Source: an uncultured Eubacteriales bacterium
Lineage (GTDB): Bacteria > Bacillota > Clostridia > Oscillospirales > CAG-272
Assembly (NCBI GenBank): GCA_934393265.1
Contig: CAKRQL010000002.1
Location: 1-13,144, forward strand
Direction of reading: 5' to 3'
DNA: 13,144 bases
Shown: positions 5,907-12,683 of the stretch, one piece after another
Layout: each line of letters starts with the position of its first letter
Position numbering within the stretch: position 1 is the first letter of the stretch
Translations under genes and position numbers: made by a program
Notes under the pieces: generated by a model
Told to the model about the DNA's origin: nothing
What the model saw: only the letters and a program-made list of their open reading frames with translations
Database searches by the model: none

Positions 5907-6937
5907 CAGAATTTCACCTTTTCACACATTTTTATGATTTCGTCGGTATGGCTGCCGTAATTTTCCTCCGTCGCCGTAAAGGTCATGACGTACCCCTTGA
6001 AGTGCGTGACGGCGAGAACCTGATAAACGTGATAGACCGTGCCGTTGTGCTCGTAGGTATACTCGTAGAGAAATGCATTCTTCGCATTGCCGAACGTCGT
6101 CGTCTCTCCGACCCGCAGCTCGGTTATCTCCCCGACAATATCGCGCAGCTGCTCCTTCCGGTTTGCCCAGTACTTGTCTATCGACACTCCGGTAGCAGTC
6201 GCGGCGGTGAGATTGACGTTTGAGAGGTCGGCGGCGTGCGCCGCGACCAGCCCCTCGGAGCGGTCGGCGATATAGTCCGCCGGGACGTAGAAATCAAAGC
6301 CCGCCTTTGCCCTGTCGGAAAGGAGCCGCCAGCCGTCGGCGTCATATTCCGGCGCGGGCTCCGTCTTGTCCCCGCTCTCTCCGGTCTTGTCCACAAAGAG
6401 AAAATTCTCGACTATCTTGTCGACGTTTTCCGTGTGATATTCGTAATAGGTTTTCCCGCTGCCGGACCTCTCCGCGCCGGAGGCGGTATAGGTGAAGAGC
6501 AGAAGCCTGTCGCCGTAGGGGATAAGTATCTGCATGGTGCGGAACGCGCGCTCTGTGTACATGTAGTCATAGACGTATTTTATCGCCTGCCGCTTCCCGA
6601 AGAGACACTCCTTGCCGTCGACAACGTAGGTTAGCGAAAACTTCGATTTCGACATCGACTTCTTGAAATAGGCGTCGAGCGTCCCGTCCGGGAGCGCGGC
6701 TTCGGTAAGGGAGACCGAGCTGTTGTCAAGGGAGGAGACGTATGCGGAGTAAACGCTCCCGGAGCTTGAGAGCGTCCATTCGCTCGGCACGAAGAAATAG
6801 TAGCCGAGCTCTGCGCCACCCTTGCATATCTTCATTCCGGAGGGAACGTCGACCTCGCTTTTCGCGCAGGAGCCGAGCGCGAGCGCCGCGGTTATAACCG
6901 TCATAAGGCAGAGAAGAAGAGCCGTCAGTCTTTTCAT
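5906..6937 (-). CDS. Lipoprotein with two tandem related domains
   Basis: The start is placed at ATG 6937, where AAAGGA (6951-6946) precedes it and a lipoprotein leader begins. An ATG at 7033 in the same frame lies inside murD and would bury the leader. The 343-residue protein has K2-R3, a hydrophobic core (4-20) and a lipobox LGSC with C24 as the lipidated residue, so it should be anchored outside the membrane. The mature part is an internal duplication: about 44-182 and 211-343. Aligned pairs include FFVPSEW/FYVPADY, LDAYFK/IDKYWA, FGKRQAIKYVYDY/FGNAKNAFLYEYT, RLLLFTYTAS/GYVMTFTATE and YHTENVDKIVENF/SHTDEIIKMCEKV. A charged linker (183-205) joins them. The strand/helix pattern suggests a PsbP/Mog1-type fold, an inference only. 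It sits 17 bp after murD, so it is co-transcribed with cell-wall synthesis. Function unknown. Confidence 0.8.
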   Translation of the reverse strand: MKRLTALLLCLMTVITAALALGSCAKSEVDVPSGMKICKGGAELGYYFFVPSEWTLSSSGSVYSAYVSSLDNSSVSLTEAALPDGTLDAYFKKSMSKSKFSLTYVVDGKECLFGKRQAIKYVYDYMYTERAFRTMQILIPYGDRLLLFTYTASGAERSGSGKTYYEYHTENVDKIVENFLFVDKTGESGDKTEPAPEYDADGWRLLSDRAKAGFDFYVPADYIADRSEGLVAAHAADLSNVNLTAATATGVSIDKYWANRKEQLRDIVGEITELRVGETTTFGNAKNAFLYEYTYEHNGTVYHVYQVLAVTHFKGYVMTFTATEENYGSHTDEIIKMCEKVKF

Positions 6938-6954
6938 TTTTGTTTTCCTTTCGT

Positions 6955-8352
6955 TTATCCCGCCGTCGGCGGTCGGTAATCCGTCAGCCCCGCGGCATCC
7001 GTGTTTTTTATAATTCTCATGACGCAGGCGCAAAAATCGTCGCCACGCCGCTCAAAATTTTCATACGTGTCAAAGCTTGTCGAGGCAGGGGAGAGGAGCA
7101 CCATCGGGCTGTCGCCCCCGTACCGAAGCGCGAGGCGGAACGCGGTGTCAACCGCCTCAGCCATAGACCCGGCGGATATTACGGGTATTCCGAGCCCGGA
7201 GAGTACCGCGGCGATCTCATCCCGGTTCTCTCCTATGAGCACGACCCCCGCCGCGCATTTTCCGACCGCAGAGCCGAGCGCGTCATACGAGAGCTGCTTT
7301 CCACGCCCGCCGAGTATAGGTATCACCCCGCGCGAAAAGCTTTCGAGCGTGCTCACGCACCTCGCGGGCGTGGAGTCAATCGAGGAGTCGTAAAAGCTCA
7401 CCCCGAGACATTTTCCTATGTATTCCCGCCTGTGCCGGAGCCCCGGGAAGCTGTCAAAGACCCGGGCAAAGTCAAAATCATCGGCGACCCCCGCCGTCAT
7501 AGCGACGGCGGCGCACATGTTTTTTATGTTGTACCTGCCGTGCAGTGCCGCGCGCCGGAGGTCATAGACCTCCCGCCCGTTTACGTATATTTTCTCCCCG
7601 TCGGCGCGCACGCATATTTCCGCGCCGCAGCGCGTAATTTCCGCGTCGGACAGCTCTGCGGAAAAGACCGCGAACGGGTGAATTTCTTTCGCAATTTCCC
7701 GACATTCCCCGCAGTCGAGACCGATTACCGCGCGCTCCGTGCGTGAGAAAATACGCCTCTTCGCCTCGATATATTCCCGCATGTCGCGGTGCCAGTTCAG
7801 GTGGTTCTCGCTTATCCCCGTAAGACATGCCGCATAGCTCTTCGGCGCGTGGTACATGAGCTGAAAGCTCGAGAGCTCGAGCGCGTATGCCGCCCCCGCC
7901 TCCGCGCACAATGCCGTTAGTGCCGCGCGCCCGATGTTTCCAACGGCGTCGACCCGTCGGTAATGCCGCGCTATGAGCAGGGAAATAAGGGTCGTTACGG
8001 TGCTCTTGCCGTCCGAGCCCGTGACGGCGAATATATCGCCCGCCGCCGCGTCGTCGAACAGCTCGATTTCCGAGGTTATGAGTGCCCCGGCGGGGGCGGC
8101 GGCATACAGCGCGTCGCGCCGCACCCCGGGCGAGACGATGTACGCCCGCTCCGTGAGATTTGAGAGATACCCGCCGCCGACAAACGCGCGCCGGAATATC
8201 CCGGGCGGCACCTCTCCGCCCGCCTGACGGAGCGTCAGGTCATTCCCTGCGCCGAGGGCGCGGAGATAGGCGAGGGCTGCGCGGTTTGATTTCCCGTAGC
8301 CGATAAATGAAATATCTCCGTCAATTGCCAGGATCCGCTCCGATAAAGACAT
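6955..8352 (-). CDS. murD: UDP-N-acetylmuramoyl-L-alanine--D-glutamate ligase MurD
   Basis: A 465-residue cytoplasmic Mur ligase that uses ATP to add D-glutamate to UDP-MurNAc-L-Ala in peptidoglycan precursor synthesis. The N-terminal Rossmann-like part starts ISFIGYGKSN. The ATP P-loop is TGSDGKST at 111-118. ELSSFQL (159-165), ENHLNWHRD (182-190) and the likely carbamylated lysine K198 form the central domain. HRREYIG, YDSSIDSTPAR, LGGRGK and LLSPASTSFDTYENFERRGDDF (split between 419 and 440) mark the C-terminal domain. The length is normal and no key motif is missing. AGGAGGTG lies six bases before the ATG. It is the first gene of the minus-strand cluster, immediately downstream of rnpB. 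A TATAAT at 8425-8420 offers it a promoter of its own, although read-through from rnpB is possible. Confidence 0.95.
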   Translation of the reverse strand: MSLSERILAIDGDISFIGYGKSNRAALAYLRALGAGNDLTLRQAGGEVPPGIFRRAFVGGGYLSNLTERAYIVSPGVRRDALYAAAPAGALITSEIELFDDAAAGDIFAVTGSDGKSTVTTLISLLIARHYRRVDAVGNIGRAALTALCAEAGAAYALELSSFQLMYHAPKSYAACLTGISENHLNWHRDMREYIEAKRRIFSRTERAVIGLDCGECREIAKEIHPFAVFSAELSDAEITRCGAEICVRADGEKIYVNGREVYDLRRAALHGRYNIKNMCAAVAMTAGVADDFDFARVFDSFPGLRHRREYIGKCLGVSFYDSSIDSTPARCVSTLESFSRGVIPILGGRGKQLSYDALGSAVGKCAAGVVLIGENRDEIAAVLSGLGIPVISAGSMAEAVDTAFRLALRYGGDSPMVLLSPASTSFDTYENFERRGDDFCACVMRIIKNTDAAGLTDYRPPTAG

Positions 8353-8380
8353 TGTGCCACCTCCTGCCGGGAAAATACGG

Positions 8381-8425
8381 CGGGAGATGAGACCTTAATA
8401 AAAATCTCCCGACACACACATTATA
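8381..8425 (-). promoter_or_regulatory. murD leader: possible -10 element and hairpin
   Basis: On the minus strand a consensus TATAAT (8425-8420) lies between the rnpB 3' end and murD, but no good -35 is 16-18 nt upstream of it. The leader then holds an 8-bp stem, CGGGAGAT (8411-8404) with ATCTCCCG (8388-8381), ending about 10 nt before the AGGAGG ribosome site. This could modulate murD expression or terminate weakly. Confidence 0.4.
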
Positions 8426-8453
8426 GGGCGGGTCGGGGAAAATGGTGATTATA

Positions 8454-8839
8454 TGTGAGCCTGTAAGCCGGGTTCTGTGGGGATACCGCTCCGTTGCTTC
8501 CGGATTGCGGCATCCGCGGCAATCATCTATCTTGTCCTGCGGTTACCCGCAGGCTCTGTGCCACCATGACGACATGGGACGGGCAGCCCCCGGGGAGACC
8601 CCGGCGTCAAGGTGTTGCTTCGGATAGGGTTTACAGCGAGCCTGCGTTACCGCCTGCCCGGGTGAGCTCTTACCTCGCCTTTCCACCCTTACCGCGAACT
8701 GTCGCGGCGGTATATCTCTGTTGCACTATCCCGGAGGTTGCCCTCGGCGGATGTTATCCGTTATCCTTGCCCTATGAAGCCCGGACTTTCCTCACGGTAA
8801 GACCTTTCGGCATGATACCGCGCGATTGCCCCGCTCACA
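8454..8839 (-). ncRNA. rnpB: RNase P RNA
   Basis: The catalytic RNA of ribonuclease P, which matures tRNA 5' ends; about 386 nt. On the minus strand the near-universal core GAGGAAAGTCCGGGCTTC is present (around 8793-8776), followed by GGGCAACC, CAACAGAGATA and the class-A-like region ending GGTAAGAGCTCACC. The 3' part ends ACAGAACCCGGCTTACAGG. GTGAGC at the 5' end (8838-8833) pairs with GCTCAC at the 3' end (8460-8455) as helix P1, which sets both boundaries. The promoter is consensus and its expected start falls at the P1 5' strand. No separate terminator is seen before murD, so the 3' end may be made by processing. Apparent protein frames across it are artefacts. Confidence 0.96.
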
Positions 8840-8846
8840 CAAGTCA

Positions 8847-8875
8847 ATTATAACACCCCCGCGCGCGTTTGTCAA
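8847..8875 (-). promoter_or_regulatory. Perfect-consensus sigma-A promoter of rnpB
   Basis: On the minus strand, TTGACA (8875-8870), 17-nt GC-rich spacer, TATAAT (8852-8847). Both hexamers match the consensus exactly, fitting a strongly and constitutively transcribed stable RNA. It diverges from the gapA promoter about 150 bp away. Confidence 0.93.
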
Positions 8876-9026
8876 GGGGGCGTATCTGCCCGCGCCCGGG
8901 CGCGGAAAATCCCCCGCTTTTGCGCGAAAACCGGGTAAAAAACGGTGGAAATCGCCAAAACACGGCGGCGGATAACCTATCGGAACCGTAAAGGTAACAA
9001 AAATTGAGAAAAAATTATCAATCCTC

Positions 9027-9055
9027 TTGTACTTTGCGATAAAATGTGTTACAAT
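9027..9055 (+). promoter_or_regulatory. Sigma-A promoter of gapA
   Basis: TTGTAC (9027-9032), 17-nt spacer, TACAAT (9050-9055). The transcript start is expected near 9062, which puts an 8-bp hairpin (GGTCGGTA 9063-9070, TACCGACC 9076-9083, loop GGGGA) at the extreme 5' end of the mRNA. Confidence 0.8.
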
Positions 9056-9131
9056 ATCCTCGGGTCGGTAGGGGATACCGACCGTATACATTGCGTTCTA
9101 TAAAAATATATATTTTCGGAGGAAAACAAAA

Positions 9132-10148
9132 ATGGCAGTAAAAGTTGCTATTAACGGCTTCGGCCGTATCGGTCGCCTTGCATTCAGACAGATGTTCGGC
9201 GCAAAGGGCTACACGGTTGTGGCTATCAACGATCTGACGAGCCCGAAGATGCTCGCTCATCTTCTCAAGTACGATTCCGCACAGGGCAGATATGACCACG
9301 AGATATCCGCGTCCGACGAGGACGGCACAATAACCGTAGACGGCAAGACCATAAAGATCTATGCCGAGAAGGACGCCGCAAATTGCCCGTGGAAGAAGCT
9401 CCACGTTGACGTTGTTCTTGAGTGCACCGGCTTCTATACCTCTAAGGAGAAGTCCATGGCTCACATCAAGGCAGGGGCAAAGAAGGTTGTTATTTCCGCT
9501 CCGGCAGGAAACGACCTCAAGACCATAGTTTACAACGTAAACCATGACACCCTTACCGCGGACGATCAGATAATCTCCGCCGCATCCTGCACGACGAACT
9601 GCCTTGCTCCTATGGCAAAGGCTCTTAACGACGTATATCCCATCCAGTCCGGTATCATGACCACCGTTCATGCCTACACCGGCGACCAGATGATCCTTGA
9701 CGGTCCTCACAGAAAGGGTGACCTCCGCCGTGCCCGCGCAGGTGCCGTGAACATCGTTCCGAACTCCACCGGTGCTGCAAAGGCAATAGGACTTGTTATC
9801 CCCGAGCTCAATAAGAAGCTCATCGGCTCCGCTCAGAGAGTTCCCGTATGCACCGGCTCGACCACCATTCTTGTCGCGGTCGTAAAGGGCAAGGACGTCA
9901 CTCCCGATGCGATAAATGCCGCTATGAAGGCACAGTCCTCCGAGTCCTTCGGCTATAACACCGATCCTATCGTCTCCTCCGACGTTATCGGAATGAGATA
10001 CGGCTCTCTCTTCGACGCTACCCAGACCATGGTAACGAAGATAGACGACGATACCTATCAGGTACAGGTTGTTTCGTGGTACGATAACGAGAACTCCTAT
10101 ACCTCCCAGATGGTCAGAACGATCAAGTATTTCGCAGAGCTGAAGTAA
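9132..10148 (+). CDS. gapA: Glyceraldehyde-3-phosphate dehydrogenase, NAD-type
   Basis: A 338-residue glycolytic enzyme converting glyceraldehyde 3-phosphate, phosphate and NAD to 1,3-bisphosphoglycerate. The N-terminal Rossmann motif is INGFGRIGR (7-15), and D34 in AINDL favours NAD. The catalytic site is SAASCTTNC with C153, and the base is H180 in TTVHAYTGDQ. PNSTGAAKAIG and SWYDNENSY are also conserved. Size and motifs are complete. GGAGG (9118-9122) precedes the start. Codon use is strongly biased to CTC/CTT leucine and AAG lysine, as expected for a very abundant protein. It is monocistronic, with its own promoter and terminator; no pgk, tpi or cggR-type regulator lies beside it in the window. 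Confidence 0.98.
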   Translation: MAVKVAINGFGRIGRLAFRQMFGAKGYTVVAINDLTSPKMLAHLLKYDSAQGRYDHEISASDEDGTITVDGKTIKIYAEKDAANCPWKKLHVDVVLECTGFYTSKEKSMAHIKAGAKKVVISAPAGNDLKTIVYNVNHDTLTADDQIISAASCTTNCLAPMAKALNDVYPIQSGIMTTVHAYTGDQMILDGPHRKGDLRRARAGAVNIVPNSTGAAKAIGLVIPELNKKLIGSAQRVPVCTGSTTILVAVVKGKDVTPDAINAAMKAQSSESFGYNTDPIVSSDVIGMRYGSLFDATQTMVTKIDDDTYQVQVVSWYDNENSYTSQMVRTIKYFAELK

Positions 10149-10199
10149 TTTCTGTTTTGCAAATCGCAGATCGGATTGATTTTTTCTCTGCAAAAAATG

Positions 10200-10236
10200 G
10201 GGCTGTGCCGTTTTCCGGCACAGCCCTGTGTTTTTT
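10200..10236 (+). terminator. Rho-independent terminator of gapA
   Basis: An 11-bp perfect stem, GGGCTGTGCCG (10200-10210) with CGGCACAGCCC (10216-10226), loop TTTTC, followed by TGTGTTTTTT. It closes the gapA transcript 52 nt after the stop. Base composition drops to AT-rich immediately downstream. Confidence 0.93.
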
Positions 10237-10291
10237 AGACAGTATAAAGAGATGATTTTTATATATTTTACATAGCATAGCGCGTTGAAAC

Positions 10292-10320
10292 TTGAAAAAT
10301 AAGGATTTTTATGCTATAAT
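10292..10320 (+). promoter_or_regulatory. Sigma-A promoter of the Crp/Fnr gene, with downstream dyad
   Basis: TTGAAA (10292-10297), 17-nt spacer, TATAAT (10315-10320). Just after the expected start is a perfect dyad, TCAGTAT-AGAG-ATACTGA (10334-10351). The inverted halves and 4-nt gap fit a Crp/Fnr-type operator and suggest autorepression. The 10-mer AACAATATCA occurs at 10327-10336 and again at 10388-10397, next to the ribosome site. Confidence 0.75.
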
Positions 10321-10410
10321 ATACTTAACAATATCAGTATAGAGATACTGAAACGTCAAGATAGCCGGAAAGAGGGCAGGTGAAATCAACAATATCAAAA
10401 GGAGAAAAAA

Positions 10411-11076
10411 ATGTTTGAAACAGCAAAGGCGATACAGGGTTTGCCGTTTTATGAATATCTTACGAATGAGCAAAAGGAAATCGTTTTGAATAATTCCGAA
10501 ATCGCGTCTTATAAAAAGGGCGAAGTAATAACCGGGCTTATAAATCATTGCGTCGGACCGTTTCTGATACTTGAAGGGGAGGTTCGTGCTATAATCGACG
10601 ACGAGAATTTCAGAGAAATAACGCTATTCGAGTTAAGGGCAAACGAAATGGGCTTGCTGTCGGCGGCTTGCGTTCTCGAACATATCACGTTCGACGCGAA
10701 ATTCGTCGTCGAAAGGGACAGCGTTCTTCTTACGGTGAAGTCGTGCGCGGTAAAGGAGATTATGGAGGCTAACGCAGAGGTCAGGTGCGTTATTTTCGAA
10801 ACGCTCACCGACAGATTTTCTCTCTGTATGACGACCTTGCACGGGCTTTTATTCACGCGATACGAGAGAAGAATGGCGGCGTTTTTGGTGGAAAGATACG
10901 TTTATACCGGCGAAACGGAATTCAACATAACGCAGGAAGAGATTGCAAAAATGACGAGCTCCGCGAGAGAGGTCGCCGGAAAAACAATACGACAGTTCGC
11001 AAAAGACGGAATAATCGAATACGGCAGGGGAAAGGTCAGACTTATAGATATTCAAAAGTTGAAAGATATGATGTAG
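10411..11076 (+). CDS. Crp/Fnr-family transcriptional regulator
   Basis: A 221-residue cytoplasmic regulator with the usual two-part layout. The N-terminal cyclic-nucleotide-binding-like barrel (about 10-115) includes YKKGEVI and FLILEGEVRAII. A long dimer helix follows (about 118-150). The C-terminal winged helix-turn-helix is ITQEEIAKMTSSAREVAGKTI (split 173-193), then the DGIIEYGRGKVRL wing. The four-cysteine N-terminal cluster of Fnr is absent. Cysteines are C47, C87, C112, C126 and C139; C87 lies in SAACVLEHITFDA, the position where cAMP-type members have the nucleotide-binding motif, so cAMP binding is doubtful. Redox, haem or another ligand is possible. AAAAGGAG lies six bases before the ATG. 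It precedes the ccdA-tlpA genes in the same orientation and may control them. Confidence 0.9.
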   Translation: MFETAKAIQGLPFYEYLTNEQKEIVLNNSEIASYKKGEVITGLINHCVGPFLILEGEVRAIIDDENFREITLFELRANEMGLLSAACVLEHITFDAKFVVERDSVLLTVKSCAVKEIMEANAEVRCVIFETLTDRFSLCMTTLHGLLFTRYERRMAAFLVERYVYTGETEFNITQEEIAKMTSSAREVAGKTIRQFAKDGIIEYGRGKVRLIDIQKLKDMM

Positions 11077-11108
11077 TAAAAAAACTAAATTGTTAAAAAA
11101 ATACATAT

Positions 11109-11187
11109 AAGAGAGTTGCCGAAAAACAACCGGACCCGACGCAAGCCGTTTGTTTTTTTGTTGTGAGAGCAACTCTCTTTTCTTTTT
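11109..11187 (+). terminator. Nested double hairpin, terminator or attenuator between crp-type gene and ccdA
   Basis: The outer stem is 11 bp and perfect, AAGAGAGTTGC (11109-11119) with GCAACTCTCTT (11169-11179), followed by TTTCTTTTTG. Inside, AAAAACAACCGG (11122-11133) pairs with CCGTTTGTTTTT (11146-11157) with one mismatch. The inner right arm contains its own run of seven T. It ends the regulator transcript about 100 nt after its stop, or acts as a conditional gate before ccdA. Confidence 0.7.
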
Positions 11188-11200
11188 GCGAAAGATTATT

Positions 11201-11240
11201 TATAATGAAAAAAACAGATCGATTGCAAAACGACAATCGA
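11201..11240 (+). promoter_or_regulatory. Possible ccdA promoter with leader dyad
   Basis: TATAAT at 11201-11206 is a consensus -10, but the proper distance upstream falls in the terminator T-tract and gives no -35, as seen at activator-dependent promoters. A dyad, TCGATTG (11219-11225) and CAATCGA (11234-11240) with an 8-nt gap, lies just after the expected start. Confidence 0.4.
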
Positions 11241-11285
11241 AGGATCGTAAATTATGAAAAGTATTGAATGGGGGGATATTCGCCT

Positions 11286-12116
11286 ATGGACTATTTACTG
11301 ACTTTTCTCGAAGGGCTTGCTTCGTTTATATCGCCGTGTATGCTGCCTATGATACCGCTGTATCTTTCGTACTTCGCGGGTGAGGACGAAACCGACGAAC
11401 AAGAACCAAAAACGCCGTCGGCTGTTGATAAAACGGAATCCCTCGCAAAAACAACACTGCAAACAGTCACCGAGGAACCCGAGACCTCGGGAAACGAAGA
11501 AAAGTCGGAAGGAACAAAAAAACCGCTTGTTTTCGAGCGGACCGACGCCAATAAAAAAGCGAGCAATAAAAAGCATCTCGTGGTTGTTCGTTCGTTGTTT
11601 TTCGTTATCGGTTTTACGCTTATGTTCGTCATGTTCGGCGGACTTGCCGGGCTTATCAGCGGCTATATAAACAAGTACAAAACAGTAATCAATATAGTTG
11701 CGGGCGCAATCGTCATAGTTTTCGGATTATCGTATATCGGGCTTTTCGGGTTACCGTTTTTCAAAGGGTTGAAAAAGTCGTATAAGATGGACGGCGCATG
11801 GTCGGCGTTCTTGTTCGGCATAGTATTTGCGGTGGGTGTAGGACCGTGCACGGGCGCGTTTTTAGGCTCGGCGCTTGCGCTCGCTTCCACTTCCGGAACG
11901 GTGGCTAAGGGGTTATTGCTGTTATTGTTTTATTCGATGGGCATAGGAATTCCGTTTATAATAACGGCAGTACTTACCGACAAAACCAAAAAGCTGTTCG
12001 GATTTATCAAACGGCATTTTAAAGCAGTAAAAATCGTCAGCGGAAGTTTGCTTGTCGTTATGGGTGTTTTGATGGCGGCAGGTATTATGGACAAGCTCGG
12101 CGCGCTTTTGAGTTAG
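11286..12116 (+). CDS. ccdA: CcdA-type thiol-disulfide transmembrane electron carrier
   Basis: A 276-residue integral membrane protein of the CcdA/DsbD-beta family, which passes reducing equivalents from cytoplasmic thioredoxin to extracytoplasmic thioredoxin-like proteins. The redox cysteine pair is visible: C18 in FISPCMLPMIP and C188 in GVGPCTGAF, each followed or preceded by proline as in the family. Hydrophobic segments lie at about 3-30, 98-126, 133-157, 171-203, 207-230 and 247-267. The start at 11286 uses GGGGGG (11270-11275) as ribosome site; an ATG at 11268 would place that site inside the gene. A charged, low-complexity stretch of about 65 residues (31-97; rich in E, K, T) is inserted after the first helix, longer than usual. 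The TlpA-like gene follows after 12 bp. Confidence 0.9.
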   Translation: MDYLLTFLEGLASFISPCMLPMIPLYLSYFAGEDETDEQEPKTPSAVDKTESLAKTTLQTVTEEPETSGNEEKSEGTKKPLVFERTDANKKASNKKHLVVVRSLFFVIGFTLMFVMFGGLAGLISGYINKYKTVINIVAGAIVIVFGLSYIGLFGLPFFKGLKKSYKMDGAWSAFLFGIVFAVGVGPCTGAFLGSALALASTSGTVAKGLLLLLFYSMGIGIPFIITAVLTDKTKKLFGFIKRHFKAVKIVSGSLLVVMGVLMAAGIMDKLGALLS

Positions 12117-12128
12117 GAGGTAACGTTT

Positions 12129-12683
12129 ATGACAAAGAAAATAGTTTTAACGATAATAATCGCAATACTGTTCGCAGGGGTGATAACGGGCGCTTATTTC
12201 GGATACGAAAAATTGTCCGAAAAATATAGTCCGTCGACAACCGCTCCTGCCGGAGGAAAAGAAGAATACAAGAATTTTTCCATGGAGGACGCCGACGGCA
12301 ACACCGTAAAACTGTCCGATTTTATAGGTCAACCCGTCGTAATAAATTTTTGGTCCGCGTGGTGCGCCCCGTGTAAAAGTGAACTTCCGCATTTTGATAA
12401 ACTCGCAAAAGAATATGACGGTCGCGTAAAATTCCTTATGGTGAATGTTTTTTATGACGGCAAAAAAGAGCAGTCGCTTGATCTTGTTTCTCGTAACGGC
12501 TATACTTTTCCGCTTTATTTCGACAGCGGGGACTCTGCCGTGTCCGCTTACGGGATTTCGTCTATTCCGGAAACGATTTTTATTTCATCGGACGGTAAAA
12601 TAACGGTAAAACGCTTGGGAGCGATGAGCGAGGCGGTATTGAGAAGTTATCTGACGCAATTATTACAGGAGAAAACAAAATGA
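12129..12683 (+). CDS. Membrane-anchored TlpA/ResA-like thiol-disulfide oxidoreductase
   Basis: A 184-residue thioredoxin-fold protein. An uncleaved N-terminal helix (about 5-25) should anchor it with the catalytic domain outside. The domain runs from about 47 to 180: DADGNTVKLSDFIGQPVVIN, then FWSAWCAPC with the redox pair C79 and C82, and the cis-proline P147 in SSIPETIF. The WCAPC active site and AhpC/TSA-like start are typical of TlpA/ResA proteins, which reduce disulfides in exported substrates such as apocytochrome c; no cytochrome gene is visible. AGGAGGT is placed seven bases before the ATG. Its stop overlaps the next start in ATGA (12680-12683). Together with CcdA it forms a complete electron path to the cell surface. 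Confidence 0.92.
   Translation: MTKKIVLTIIIAILFAGVITGAYFGYEKLSEKYSPSTTAPAGGKEEYKNFSMEDADGNTVKLSDFIGQPVVINFWSAWCAPCKSELPHFDKLAKEYDGRVKFLMVNVFYDGKKEQSLDLVSRNGYTFPLYFDSGDSAVSAYGISSIPETIFISSDGKITVKRLGAMSEAVLRSYLTQLLQEKTK

Noticed and set aside
6940..7746. Plus-strand ORF of 268 codons
   Set aside because: It is antisense to murD, Arg/Pro/His-rich, and has no ribosome site or recognisable motif.
8494..8853. Plus-strand ORF of 119 codons
   Set aside because: It lies on the complement of RNase P RNA, whose conserved core and P1 pairing are clear.
9018..10193. Minus-strand ORF of 391 codons covering all of gapA
   Set aside because: gapA is certain from its motifs; the opposite frame is open only because of gapA codon bias, and it would cross the gapA promoter and ribosome site.
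11254..11301. 15-codon leader ORF (ATG at 11254) overlapping the ccdA start in another frame
   Set aside because: A weak AAGGA lies ahead, but the peptide has no regulatory codon run and a single instance is not enough to claim a leader peptide.
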